In this document: one piece after another, positions 1 to 11,200 of the stretch
Layout of the letters: each line of letters opens with the position of its first letter
Numbering within the stretch: the first letter of the stretch is position 1
Source of the DNA: Micropterus salmoides
Lineage: Eukaryota > Chordata > Actinopteri > Centrarchiformes > Centrarchidae
Direction of reading: 5' to 3'
Assembly: GCF_014851395.1 (NCBI RefSeq)
Contig: NW_024040707.1
Span: 6,236,187-6,300,186, forward strand
Length of the DNA: 64,000 bases
Program-made: the position numbers and the translations under genes
Notes under the pieces: model-generated
Database searches by the model: none
What the model saw: only the letters and a program-made list of their open reading frames with translations
Told to the model about the DNA's origin: nothing

Positions 1-840
1 TAGCAGTAGGGGTAAACCCGGGGCTACACGGGACAAAAGTAACAAGGCGATTTTCTCAGGACCCTGACTGCATTTGCAGTCAAAGCTGTGACAGCACCTT
101 CAGCATGCAACCCTTGATGGAACTGCCAAAAATCGCATGATTTCGGCATTGTTTCCCGCGGCCGTCTTCGGAAAACAGTTTTCGAGCATTGCAATCAAAT
201 TTCCGAAGCCTACTGTTTTTCGAATTACAAGTTGTGTCTCTCTTTTCATGTCTCACAGTAATGATTAATCTACAGGTTATTTAGTGCTTTAACACATCCT
301 GAAGTTTGCCATGTCAGAGTTTTTCAGTGTAAAAATAAATCGTGTTGATATGTCAGGAGTTCCTTTTGGGACGAAAGTAACACTTGTTACTTTAGCCAAA
401 AGTAACAAGTGTTGCTTTAGTCCCACTACAGAGACCACAAGTGTTTCTTCTTGTTTATGTTATATTATACCAACAGATTAACACAAATAATCGAGTTATT
501 TTACTTTCAACCCTCCTGTGTGTTACCACCCAACTGATGGGGTCGAAAGTCACAATGTGCGCTTATCTTTAAAGTGAAATTATACGGAAGTCGTTCTACA
601 TTTGTACAAAATACCCCTGATATTGATAGAACACACCTGTGAGTTAGTGATCACAGCAAAAACATATCTCTGTCTACAACATAATCAACAAATAACTTTT
701 TGTGTAATACAATATAAACTATAATAAAATGACTTTGCTGTAGATCTATACTGAATATTACCACTGCTATTTTTATTCCACTTGAGACAGTTCTCGCAGA
801 GAAACTATTGTTCTAATCTGCTGTTGACATTTCCTGTTTT
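1..840. repeat. AT-rich repeat-like DNA with a near-perfect hairpin
   Basis: No coding exon is seen. The stretch repeatedly carries the motif gggac(a/g/t)aaagtaac in both orientations, at about 48-52, 368-391 and, inverted, 401-424. The last two form a 24-bp stem with two mismatches around a 9-base loop. This looks like the end or inside of a non-autonomous DNA transposon whose left part lies outside the window. Positions 560-840 are plain AT-rich sequence leading to a polypyrimidine tract before the acceptor at 848. Confidence 0.45.
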
Positions 841-848
841 TCTTTCAG

Positions 849-2025
849 AGTAACCTGCTTGTTGTGAAGATGGCAGGAAGGCAAACATCATCCAGAAAAA
901 TAGGTGCAATACTTTCCTCTAAGAAATACAGAGTATTGAGGACTTCTAAGGATACAGATTACTTTATCTAAACATTTAGTTAATTTGTAACTTCAGTGAC
1001 TGAAAGTGAAACAAAGAGCTGCCAGATTTTATTGGAGGAAAACAAACAATATGTCCTTTGTTTTTTATTGAACAGTGTGAAAAGTATCTTCACACTATAC
1101 AAACATTGTATATAGCAAATGTTCACATTAAAGTCAAAATGTCAAGTCTGTTGTTATAACATTGTGAATTTGACACATCATGTGACTTAAAGTTTGCCTT
1201 TTCATTCTTTCAGACCTTAGAGCTGAGGGTAAGTAAAGTACTTTTTAAATTGTTTTATGTCAAACAAAGTGTTACTCCACTGAGCCGATTTTGTTCAAAG
1301 TGCTGATATTTTGAGAAACAGGTGTGATTTCATGAGAAGTTTAAATTTAAATACTTTTTTTTTCGACAATAAGAAATTTCACAATAGTGCCAAAATACTG
1401 AATCCTACCTAATACTTTTATGGAATTGAAACATTTAGGCTTGATAACTCCTGAGCAACTCCAACTCAGAAAATGTCAATGAAATGCAGTTTATCAGATG
1501 GTTTTTGTCCAAATTTTGTAACAATTATCCTAATTGCCACTCCACATTAGAATGTAATCTACTGGTAAGGTTGTTCTCTAGTCCTCTTTGAGACTAAATG
1601 TAGTGTCTCTTTGTTGTTGTTGCAGTTGTGCAAAGAAGTGCAGAAGTTTCTCTTGATGCACTGGGCACCATACCCAAAATGCTGGAGATGATTGACACCG
1701 CTGGCAGGCGTGGTAACTCATTTGCTGTTGGTACCTATACATTTTCTGGGAAACATGCAGAAGGAGGTAATAATAAATCTATGAAGCGCCTTCCCAAGGC
1801 AGGAGTGTATGCTGGTGAAGGAGTGGGCGCAGAAGTTGGAGCCTCTCTTCCTTTTTCGGTGCCTTTGCTAAAGCAGAACTGGCCAGATCCTCAGCCTCTG
1901 TTGGTCCAGTGAAAGCTAAAGTCGGTCTGGGAGCAGACCGTATCGGTGTAGAAGGTTTAAAGTTTCTGGGAACACCCACAAGTATTTCTCTCCTTGGATC
2001 TGAGCTTCAATGGAGTATTATGTAA
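849..2025 (+). pseudogene. Broken tandem paralogue of the Ala/Gly-rich protein gene at 6,740-7,678
   Basis: The three-exon structure of the downstream gene can be followed exactly: 849-876 (ATG at 870), 1214-1228 (a 15-nt micro-exon, same length as in the intact copy) and 1626-2025. Shared protein landmarks include KRLPKAGVYA and, in a shifted frame, FAKAE, GPVKAKVGLGAD and SISLLG. Three lesions are visible. The exon 1 donor is GA where the intact copy has GT (877-878). About 57 nt are missing after GVYAGEGVG. About 7 nt are missing near 1850-1860, which shifts the frame, so the exon 3 frame stops at 1910-1912 while the homologous frame runs to the TAA at 2023-2025. The surviving frame is otherwise open, so decay may be recent. 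A changed but still expressed product cannot be excluded without transcripts. Confidence 0.8.
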
Positions 2026-2139
2026 ACTGTGGCTTCATACAAAATACAGCTTGTGAGGTTGTGTTTAGTGCCTTCTATGCTAACCAAAAAACCTCTTTCT
2101 TAAAATCATTTTATTTTTGCATTTTTAAAAACCGGTCAC

Positions 2140-2162
2140 ATATGTGTGTGTGTGTGTGTGTC
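2140..2162 (+). repeat. (TG)n microsatellite
   Basis: About ten uninterrupted TG units just downstream of the pseudogene. Confidence 0.9.
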
Positions 2163-2789
2163 ACATCAACACACTGGAAGTGGATTATAAACAAAATATA
2201 TTATAAAAGAAAGATATTTACATTTATCACAGGAAAGGAGTTTGTCCTTGTCAACTGCTAAAAAAGATTTTGTGCACATGAAGGGGCAGTAACTGTTACT
2301 CCAATAACTTGGCCCATGGGTAGTAAAGAAATAGGGTATAACTGTTATTAATTTGGGCCAATGACCTGATTACATACATCTTTTGTATTTTTGAGTTTTA
2401 TCACATAATAACTAGCAGTGGTGGAAAGTAAGTAAGAAGATTTCTCTTTAAGCTCTGTACTTAACCCTCTATGATGTTGCCTCTGGCAACATACCCTTTT
2501 TGCCCTAGTAGCACCTCCACAAACCAAAATATGATGCATTACTTTAAAAGATTTGCAGGGGTGTTCCCAGAAACTTGACCTTTAAACCTTAATTCAACAA
2601 AGCAGTGTTAATATTTGTCACACGATTCCCTGGCTCCCATTAGGAATCCTTTTACTGCTGCTTTTGACACATGACTCAGCTCCATTTTCTCTCTGCACTA
2701 AACTACCCTCAAAACATATTTTTGTGCCATGTTATGACCAAGATTATAATTATGTAATAGAAAAATAGTTGCCTTGAAGAAATATCATG

Positions 2790-4390
2790 TCATTTTGGTA
2801 TTGTTATGAGGTTGTGTGGTGTGGGGACAGAGAGGACCCAAACACAGCACTCTGAGGGAAGGAGGTTTATTGAGGGAAAAAGGGGTAGAGGGACTGGAGT
2901 GGAGGGAGAGGTGGATGTCAGGGAAACACTGGCACGGGGAACCAAGGAGACTGGGAGCCGGGGAACACTGGGGCCGAGGAAGCGAGGAGCGGTGGGAGAA
3001 CAGGGAGGACGCCGTGGGGGAAGTCCGAGGAGGAGAGGGCCGGTGGATGAGCCCAGCCGACTGAACGGAGGACGAGGGTGAGTGAACCTGGGAGGGAAAC
3101 AGACAGAGAGACAGGGTTAGAGATGACAGAGACAAAGCACAGGGAAAATGTGAGAAAAGAAATAAGAAACGTGAGCGCCTGAACGTGGAGGTGGCACCAG
3201 GTATGGAGCAACAACGATCAAGCAGAGTGGTGTGGAGAACCGGGGTAGAAATACAGGCAGGGATGAGGTTGACTACTGGCAGGTGTGGCAGGCTGACGAG
3301 GTGGCTGATGAGGTGCAGGTGCGGGTCGTTGGCTGGGCTCAGGAGCAGAGGGAGAGAGCACACACAGGGGAGAAAACACAGGGGAGAAAACACAGGGAAC
3401 AGAAAACCAAGGAAAAAGCAGAATAACTGATAAATAGGAGAAAAACCAGGACACTCATCGTCAGCCGGGCTGCCACCACAACAGGGCCCCCTCCTCAACG
3501 GACGACCTCCCGGCAGCCTTCCCACTGGACGAGGCGGGGCTCGGCAGACCAACATCGGGGGGAGGAAGTCGCACTGGGGTCCGGCTGGTGGGGGTCCAAA
3601 AACAAAACACAGGGAATTCAGGGAGGGCTTCAGGACTGGGAAGGGTTAGGGGAACGGGCAGGGCTGAACTGAGGACCTAGGGCTAGACCGGGTGCCAGAG
3701 GGTTGAGCTGGGGAACCAGGGAGAACAGACGGACATCCAGAGGGCAGAGCTGGGGGGCCAGGGAGTACAGATGGGGTGCCAGAGGGAGGAGCTGGGAGAC
3801 CAGGGGGTCTTGAGGGCGGAGCAGAGGGACCAGGGGGTTCGGACGGACGTCCCGAGGGCAAAGCAGAGGGACCTGAGGGTCCGAGCGGACCAGGAGCCAT
3901 GGAGTTCAGGGGGGCGGCCCGAGGACAGAGCAGGGGAGCCAGGGAGCTCCGGCGGGCGGCCCGAGGGCGGACTGGGGGAGCCAGGGAGTTCAGGGGGGCG
4001 GCCCGAGGACAGAGCAGGGGAGCCAGGGAGCTCCGGCGGGCAGCCCGAGGACAGAGCAGGGAAGCCAGGGAGGTCCGGTGGGCAGCCCGAGGACAGAGCT
4101 GTGCCGCCCGAGGGCGGAGAAGGAGAGCCAGAGAGTTGGGGCGGGCGGCCCGAGAGCTGGGCTAAGGGACGAGACGACCCTTCCTGAGGCCGGGCAGCAA
4201 GGCGAGACGACCTCTCCAGAGGCCGGGGAGCCAGGCTAGGGGCCAGCAGCGTGACAGCAGCGGGGGGAGTCAGGGATGAGGCTGCTGGGCTGAGGGCCTT
4301 GGTGCGAGGAGCAGGGGTCGGCCGGACCACCGGCGGGGCTGAAGCCGGTCGATCCGCCAACAGAACACGAGGAGCAGGGGTCGGCCGGAC
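2790..4390 (-). mobile_element. GC-rich repeat element, probably retroelement-derived, with a proline-rich coding minisatellite
   Basis: Base composition changes sharply to G-rich on the + strand and C-rich on the - strand. Minus-strand open frames (3683-4471, 262 codons; 2785-3555, 256 codons) encode Pro/Ser-rich low-complexity protein. On the minus strand the low-coordinate end carries AATAAA (about 2870) and a tail reading ggtcctctctgtccccacac, which resembles the 3' end of a fish interspersed repeat. No reverse transcriptase or other enzyme domain is recognisable. I infer a non-autonomous transposable element, not a host gene. Confidence 0.45.
3660..4130 (-). repeat. 42-bp minisatellite encoding a 14-residue Pro-rich repeat
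   Basis: The word cccgag recurs at 3918, 3960, 4002, 4044 and 4086, exactly 42 bp apart, with more degenerate units to the left. On the minus strand this gives a 14-residue period of the type SGRPPELPGSPALS. Because 42 is divisible by three, unit gain or loss keeps the frame open, which explains the long minus-strand frame. Confidence 0.85.
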
Positions 4391-4392
4391 CG

Positions 4393-4566
4393 GTGATGGC
4401 GCATGGATAAGATGCTTGCCTTTGGTGTTCGATTCCCACTGTGAGACATCCACCATTGTGTCCCTGAACAAGACACTTAACCCCTAGTTGCTCCAGAGGC
4501 GTGTGACCTCTGCCATGTATAGCAATTGTAAGTCACTTTGGATAAAAGCGTCATAAATGTAAATTA
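4393..4566 (+). mobile_element. tRNA-derived SINE
   Basis: The unit starts gtgatggcgcatggataaga, contains a Pol III B-box-like GTTCGATTCC near 4428, and ends with a tail reading cactttggataaaagcgtc followed by taaatgtaaa. The same unit occurs inverted at 31063-31262 and 41253-41420. It is a fish SINE, not a functional tRNA gene. Confidence 0.8.
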
Positions 4567-5244
4567 TGTTACTTGGTCCATTTAATGACAAAAAAACAAC
4601 ATCATTTTTTGATCCACTGGCAAAATAATGTGTACCATAGAGGGGTTAAGTACAATTTTGACTAGAGTATTTCAGTATTTTCAGGCTATTTTATATTTCT
4701 ACTCCACCACATTTACATGACAGATGGAGTTACTGGTTACTTTGCATTATATAATTGGATAGATTGATTTTACAAACAGAACTCAATTTATAAAATATGA
4801 CACTGTGCTATAGATTAAACTATTCAACAGTATATGAAGTGGTTATAAAGTGCTCCACTTCACCCAGCTGTAACATTTAAAAGTTACTTAAATGTTAAAG
4901 CTAATAAAATTTAAAAGTGATATACAGTATATAATAACATAAAGTATATCACAAGTATACTTTAATACTTTAAGTACATTTTGCTGGTAATACATTGGTA
5001 CTTTTAGTGGAGCAAAATCTTGAATATAGGGCTACTACTTGTAACAGAGTAGAGTGAAGTAAGTAAAATGTATTAGTACCTACAGATGCCACCACACAAG
5101 CCTCCTGTTTCTGCCAACCAGTGTACAGACCCAACCCACATCCAATATTTTATCTCTGCAAAATATGACAATGTTCAGCTTCTTGGAGATTTCTTTCAGT
5201 GGTGGAATAAATATTTTGACTTGAGTAAAAGAAAGCAGTAGTTC

Positions 5245-5563
5245 TAGAGTTAAATTCTAATGTGTTTAATTAAACACATTAACTGATTACTGTGTTCATC
5301 ACCTCGTTTTCTTTTTGAGTTCTGACAAATTTTAAAGGAAACATGCTGCTAAATATGAGAGTTTGTTACAGCAACACTTCCTTGAATTGTTCGTCAGTGC
5401 CTTTTGGGTCATGCCTTGCCGAGAGGGGAGGGAGCTTGGATCAAATTTCATCAAGAACAATGTGCTTAAATGGACACATCTTTGCTCCCTAATGGAAAAG
5501 TGAGGAACAGCATTGAGTCCAGGGGAAGAACCAGAAACATACTTGGACAAGCGACATAAAAAG
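5245..5563 (+). other. Possible 5' non-coding exon of the Ala/Gly-rich gene
   Basis: A good donor (aaaaag|gtaagc) lies at 5563/5564, about 1.1 kb upstream of the first coding exon. No long reading frame enters it. The 5' boundary of such an exon is not visible and the link to the downstream gene is inferred only from position and strand. Confidence 0.3.
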
Positions 5564-6718
5564 GTAAGCTGTCTGCATCTTATGAAGATAAATGGAAAGT
5601 GGAAAAGGATGAAAAGTAACTTTTATGCGTCTTCACATTTTTATAAGTCTGCTTTGAATCAATACTCCTATCAAAGTAAGCCCTGGTCCTACTGGTTGTG
5701 GAGAGATCCAAACTGAGTCCTTAAGCTCAAATAAAGCTACTATGATGCGAATGGGAAATACTAAATCAAATGTTCCTTCCTCAGGATACAGACATTGCTC
5801 TCCATTCCCCACACCAGACTCCGTACCTTCAGAGACAGCGCCTTCAGTATTGCAGCCCCGACCCTCTAAAATGGCGTCTCTGCAGATATCTGCAATGCTT
5901 CATCCCTGGACATGTTTAAAAAAACTCCCCAAACACCATCTGTTCACCACAGCCTGGAAACTCCCATAGGCAGTAGCTTTTCTAAAAATATTTATCGTGT
6001 CATAAATAGTTAATTCAGGCATGTGTCCTTGGATTTCTTTAAAGTTACCATATAAATATGTTATTATTACTATTACCTCCAGATTAACAAGTTTCAGTAC
6101 TTATTATCAACATGTGTCGGTCTACAAACATTTCTCCTTATTTAACATATAGGTGAACAGCATTGCCGCTTAATTGCTTAGGACTTCACCACCACTGCCA
6201 TGCATGTCAAATGTATGGCAGTGGTGGAAGACAAAAAATGCATTTTTGCAGTGGTGTACACTTGTGCTTTGCAGTTTCTTATCACTGATTTGAACCATTC
6301 AGCAAACTTGCGTTGGATTCGCTGAACTTTGTGATGATCTCTGGTTTGTTTTCACATTTTCTCTCCACCTTTCACACAGAAAACATGGTTTGCAGAACAT
6401 TTAACACACGAGCAGTCAACAGACTCAAAGCTGTAGGCACACTGGTGATTTGAGCTTAGACTTCAGCATTCTCATAGTGTCACTATGTTAAGATGCTGAT
6501 GTTAAGCAGATACTGTTCACCATCTTTACTTTATAATGTAAGAATGCCAACATTTGCTAATGAGCACTAACTGCAAAGTGGGGTTGGTAGGGAAGTTATT
6601 AGAATTCATCCTGAGGGGAACATGAACTTCTGCACCAAATGTTATGATAATCCTGTGGTATTTTCTAGTTGACTCAATTCTAATCTGGTGTTTATCGTCC
6701 TTTCCTCTTTTCTTTTAG
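5564..6718. other. Non-coding, repeat-derived sequence
   Basis: No exon with good signals is seen. A palindrome built from the CAGTGGTGGAAG repeat word lies at 6189-6227. The rest is AT-rich and probably a 5' intron of the following gene. Confidence 0.4.
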
Positions 6719-6739
6719 AGCACAATATCTGCCCTGAAG

Positions 6740-7678
6740 ATGCCAGGTAGGCAAACATAATCTAGAAGCATAATGTTCTGTGGACATACTTTGCTCAAAT
6801 TGGTATATATTATATTTCCTAAAAAAATAGCACTATCAGTGTAACTTTGAATACATTGCTAACATTCAAAAACTAAACTTGCAGATTGAGGGTTTATGGA
6901 CTGAAGTGTATATAATTATGACGACACACAGGCTACAGCACAAACTGTGGAAGTTTTGTAACATTTTATGAATTTTTAAGTGAATACTGACATTTGAAGG
7001 ATTTACTCTTTCATTTCAGGTAAAAGAGCTGAGGGTAAGTGTATCATCTTTTAATTAGTAAAGTAGACTTTTTACTGAACTGCATGCTGTTGAAACTAAA
7101 AAAATCAAGATACAACGAAGAAATGTATGCCTGGTTACATCTTTCTCCAGTTATTTTTCAGATGTAATGTGTGTTTGTTTGCAGCCTATGCAGTTCAATA
7201 TTCAGGTGAAGACGTGTGCATCGGGGACCCCGGGGCGCAGGAACTGATCGACACCTTTGACCGTCCTGGAAAAGCTTTTGCTGCTGGGACCTATGCAGGT
7301 GCCAACACATTTGCAGAGGCATTTGAGGATGAACCTGGAAAGCGCCTTCCCAAGGCAGGAGTGTACGCCGCTGCAGGCATGGGTTATGCACGAGCTGAAT
7401 GGAGCGTTTTTGATGCTGAGGCCAAAGGGCCCAACGCCAGCGCGGGAATCGGAGCCTCTGTGACATCTCTCAGCGCTCGAGCCTTTGCCAAAGCAGAAGT
7501 GGCCAGTGCTTCGGCCTCTGCTGGTCCAGTGAAAGCTACAGTGGGTCTGGCAGCAGACACAGGAATTGGCGTCGGTCTGACAGGTGTGGAGGTCAAGGTG
7601 CTGGGAACAGGCTTCTCCATTGGCAGTAAAATAAGTATTTCTCTGTTAGGGAATGGGATTGAATTTAATTTGTGGTAG
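6740..7678 (+). CDS. Small Ala/Gly-rich protein of unknown function (171 aa), three coding exons
   Basis: Coding exons are 6740-6746 (exon from acceptor 6718, donor ccag|gtaggc), 7020-7034 (15-nt micro-exon) and 7185-7678. Phases join correctly to 171 residues starting MPGKRAEAYAVQY. There is no hydrophobic signal peptide or membrane segment. Residues 1-50 are ordinary. The middle carries KRLPKAGVYA, and the C-terminal half is a run of short Ala/Gly/Ser/Val repeats (SARAFAKAEVASASASAG, then three GxGVGxTGVEVK-like strands) ending in SLLGNGIEFNLW. The pattern of alternating small and branched residues suggests a repetitive beta structure, but that is inference. I do not recognise the family by name. 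Polyadenylation signals ATTAAA (7735-7740) and AATAAA (7930-7935) follow. A decayed tandem copy lies upstream, so the family is locally duplicating. It converges tail-to-tail on hsd17b10. Confidence 0.8.
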
Positions 7679-7734
7679 GCTGTGACTTTGTGACAAGTAC
7701 AGCTCTTTGTGTTTTGTGCCTTTTTGTTCCAACA

Positions 7735-7740
7735 ATTAAA
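7735..7740 (+). terminator. Polyadenylation signal ATTAAA for the Ala/Gly-rich gene
   Basis: ATTAAA lies 57 bases after the stop codon. A second signal, AATAAA, is at 7930-7935. Which one is used is not decided by the sequence. Confidence 0.5.
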
Positions 7741-8073
7741 CCTCTGAAGTTATTGAAAACTGCGGCATCTTTTATTCGATCTCTTATGTCAATTATTTAT
7801 GTATTTCTTCTCTCCGTGCTATTCTTTTTGACTTGATTCAACAGTGTGTAGCCAGCAGCCCCCAATACTTGCTAAAAACCGTCCAATGTGCAAGTGTTTA
7901 ATGTATTTGTGGCAAATTCTGATATCTGGAATAAAGGCATATTAATTTCTCAAATCAAACTTGTGCTCAGGATGATTTGAAAGACGAATAAAAAAGAAAT
8001 TTTAAACTTTGGGGTTTTACTGTAAGGAAAAAAAAAAAAAAAGTCTTCTTGGAATAAATCAAAGTATCTGAGG

Positions 8074-8079
8074 TTTATT
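8074..8079 (-). terminator. Polyadenylation signal for hsd17b10
   Basis: TTTATT on the + strand reads AATAAA on the - strand, about 190 bases downstream of the hsd17b10 stop codon. It implies a 3' UTR of about 200 bases that ends before the 3' end of the convergent upstream gene. Confidence 0.6.
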
Positions 8080-8268
8080 ATCTGGATTAGTTTACAAACA
8101 AAGTACTGCAATGCTCTGAATTGTGTACAGTCTCATTCAGTCACCTCTCTCACTCACAACCCTGATTAAATGGTGCTTATGACCCATTAGTGTACATTTA
8201 CTGTATGCAGTTTTCTACAACAACAAATACCCCAAACAACAACAGCACACACACACCCCCCATCTGGC

Positions 8269-11200
8269 TCAGGGCTGCATGCGAATGGCTCCGTCCAGTC
8301 TGATGACCTCTCCATTAATCATGGGGTTCTCAGCCAGCGACGTGACCAAGTGGGCAAACTCGGCGGGGTCTCCCAGCCGTGAGGGGAAGGGCACCTGGCG
8401 GGCGAGAAAGGAGCGCACCTTCTCTGGAAGACCAGCCAGGAGGGGAGTGGCGAACAGACCTGGAGGATGAGGGAGAGAAAAAAAAAATTCAGATTTAGAC
8501 ACCAAGGAAGTTATTTAATGTTCAAACCTTAAGTTAACTCAGATCGTTAATCCCCCGCTGAAAATAGTGCAAATTTAAGTTTTACTATTTGATAACTTCT
8601 GCAAAAAACTGCAGTGACCAGCTGTTTTAGGAAAATTTCTAAGCTCTATTTAAAAGCGCAAATAAATATTCATACCTTGTTTTTAAAGGAAAAGAGCCTC
8701 TGTACGGTAAATATAAAGCTACAGCCAGGTTAGCTTAGCTTAGCTTAGCAGCTAGCCTGGCACTGTCCAAAGGCAAAAAAAAAAAAATGCCTACCAGCAC
8801 CTCTACAAATATTCGATATCTTGTTTGTTTCATCTGTACAAAAACCGAAGTGTAAAAACAACTTTTAGATAGACATAAATAAAATGTTTCTGTAAACTAG
8901 ATCCATACACACGTGTGTTCCAGGTGCTGCCGCCTGCACCTGTTCATGCAGCCACACATGGAAAGGACAGGCCAGTTTCTTCAACACTTTTTTGGTCCTA
9001 CCCCTTAGTGAATGTTTACACTCTTTAACTATGTAACTAACACTAACCGGGTGCTATGGTGATGACCCTGATGCCCATGGGTGCCAGATCTCGTGCGATG
9101 GGGAGAGTCATTCCTACGATGCCACCTTTAGACGCCGAATACGCCGCTTGGCCGACCTGAAGAAAAGAAAAAAGAAAACGTGAGAAACAGAGAGGCCACT
9201 TTGTGATTTGTTTTATGTTGGTGTGCGTTTCAAATGACCTGTCCATCAAAAGCTGCCACACTGGCTGTGTTAATGATGCAGCCTCTGTGTCCGTCCGCAT
9301 CAGGCTCGTTCTTCCCCATCGCACCCACAGCTAGGCGGATCACATTAAAGGTTCCTGCAATGTTCACCTGCAGAAAACACGCAGGGGAAAGTCACACAGC
9401 TGCAACTGGCGTTTCTTGTTCCACCGTATGCATCTGCTGTGTGTTCGTCTTACATTGATAACACGCTGGAAGTCCTCCAGGCTGTGAGGCAGGTCCTTCT
9501 TAAAGTTGTAGGTTTTAACGGCGACAGCGATGCCGGCACAATTAACTGCCAGGTCCAGCTTCCCGAACTTCTCTCTGGCCAGCGACACCGCTGACTGTAC
9601 GTCTGCCTCCGACGTAACCTGGGAAATGACAGAGCCCTTTTAGACATAACAATAACACGAGTCTGTGATAAAAAAAATAGATATAACCAAGAACACGTGT
9701 GTAAATGCACTGAGGAAACAATTCATTTGGTCTGGCAGAGACGTCACTAATTGACAGACCGCAGTCATCTCCAGGGAAATTAAGCACTTTCTTTTAGTTT
9801 ACTTAAATTTTGAATTTATTATTAGAGTAGTTATTTATTATCCCTCCGGTTTGATGTGAAAACTGAATATTGTTTATTATATATTTATTATTATTTGATT
9901 TGACAGTCAGTTGTTGACTAAAAACAAATGTTGATACAACTATATGTTCTGGCAATAAATGATAACACAAGTTAGTCGTTATGATGTTCTGGACCTTTGC
10001 ATCGGGAAATTTTCTCTAACTAGACCTCTTTGAATTCTAACTGAAAACCCCTGGTCTAGCATGAACAATGGAACAAGAGAAGAACTTTACATCCATGCAG
10101 TACTGATGGTGCTGGATTGTGCGAGAGTGCCACCTACTGAGCAGAGTGCACATGACCCCTCCAGTCACCGCTGCAGCCTTGACCTGTATTTTAAATGTTT
10201 CTCTTAAATCTAATTTAACAGATTTTTTTAGCCACTTTGGGGCAAAAAATCTGTAACCACAACATTCACATACCAACTATATTATTTACATATCATCACC
10301 TTATAAAGTTGAGATGGCAAAAGTGCTAATTATTTACACATCCAGCAGATAAAAAGCAACTTTAGCATTCATTTAAAATTGTGTCCGTCTCCACCTGATG
10401 AATTTAAGTCTAATATTAATCTCTTTTTATCTCTGGTTTAGTTTCTACTAATCACTGAGGTGAAATATTTGGCTGCATAATGCACCAACTGTATCCATCT
10501 GCTTGTTTAGAGCTGAAAGACATTAAAACGTTTAAAAGGGCAGTCCCTCAGAACCATAGACTTTTAACCTGATGGTATGATCTCTGTCATCACACGCATG
10601 GACGAGCAGTGTGGAGGAAAACTGACAGCGCAGGCGAAAGAGAGAAAGAGAAAAGGTGGAGCCGAAAGGAATAAAAGGGATTAAAACCCGCCAGGAAAGT
10701 GACACTAAATGCTGCAAAAATACAGAAATGCTCACGAGCAAAAGCGAAAATGGTTAGTGTATAAAGACATACATGCAAGCAGGCCGTGTCGCTGTGTACA
10801 CATGGAAATAATATTGAAAATAAAGAGCAGTATACCGTTTTCTCTCAGATGGAAGTACCTCCAGTTACTGAGAGATATCAGATCTTCCCTCATTCATGTT
10901 CTTTTGGGCAGAGTTTTTTCTTATCTGAATTGAGGGTCCAAGATAGAGGTTGTCGTACACTGTACAGACTGTAAAGCCTCTTAACTCCTGTAGCGTTTTG
11001 ACAGACTGTTAAGTGGCTTTACAATTTTGGATGTTTTTATGTGTAGTAATAACACTTTTACTGGCATAATAGTAAACACTATATCAACAAAATGGTTACA
11101 GTATATACTGCTTGGTCTGTGTGAGTGAAGACTCCCAGTCATCCAGGTGGGTTAAAAATCAAGAACAACTGGACGTGGTTCATTGGTCTGTGCTGACAGC

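Larger units (their letters stand above)
2465..4645. mobile_element. TTAA-flanked piggyBac-like non-autonomous element carrying nested insertions
   Basis: The element begins ccctctatg right after TTAA (2461-2464) and ends catagagggg right before TTAA (4646-4649). That gives short terminal inverted repeats (CCC(C)TCTATG) with the TTAA target duplication used by piggyBac-type transposases. No transposase is present. The interior holds a GC-rich proline-coding repeat block (about 2790-4390) and a SINE (4393-4566), which are probably later insertions. Confidence 0.7.
2411..5060. repeat. Dispersed CAGTGGTGGAA-type teleost repeat, split by a transposon
   Basis: The left part (2411-2460) starts with agcagtggtggaaagtaagt, and the right part (4650-5060) continues with aagtac-rich sequence containing ctactccaccac. 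The two halves flank a TTAA-bounded insertion (2465-4645). Related copies of the family lie at about 5195-5250, 57148-57541, 59650-59860 and 60768-60860, all rich in AAGTAC/TACTTAAGTA words. The family is non-coding and abundant in fish; its transposon class was not assigned here. Confidence 0.65.

Noticed and set aside
3771..4187. Plus-strand frames of 129-138 codons rich in Gly/Arg/Glu
   Set aside because: Shadow frames of the 42-bp minisatellite inside a transposable element.
4393..4566. A functional tRNA gene
   Set aside because: Only the Pol III box region is tRNA-like. The unit recurs at two other places with a SINE tail, and no cloverleaf with a clear anticodon arm was found.
7158..7620. 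Overlapping frames on both strands within exon 3 of the Ala/Gly-rich gene
   Set aside because: They lack exon phases and paralogue conservation; the chosen frame is the one shared with the upstream copy and joined by the micro-exon.
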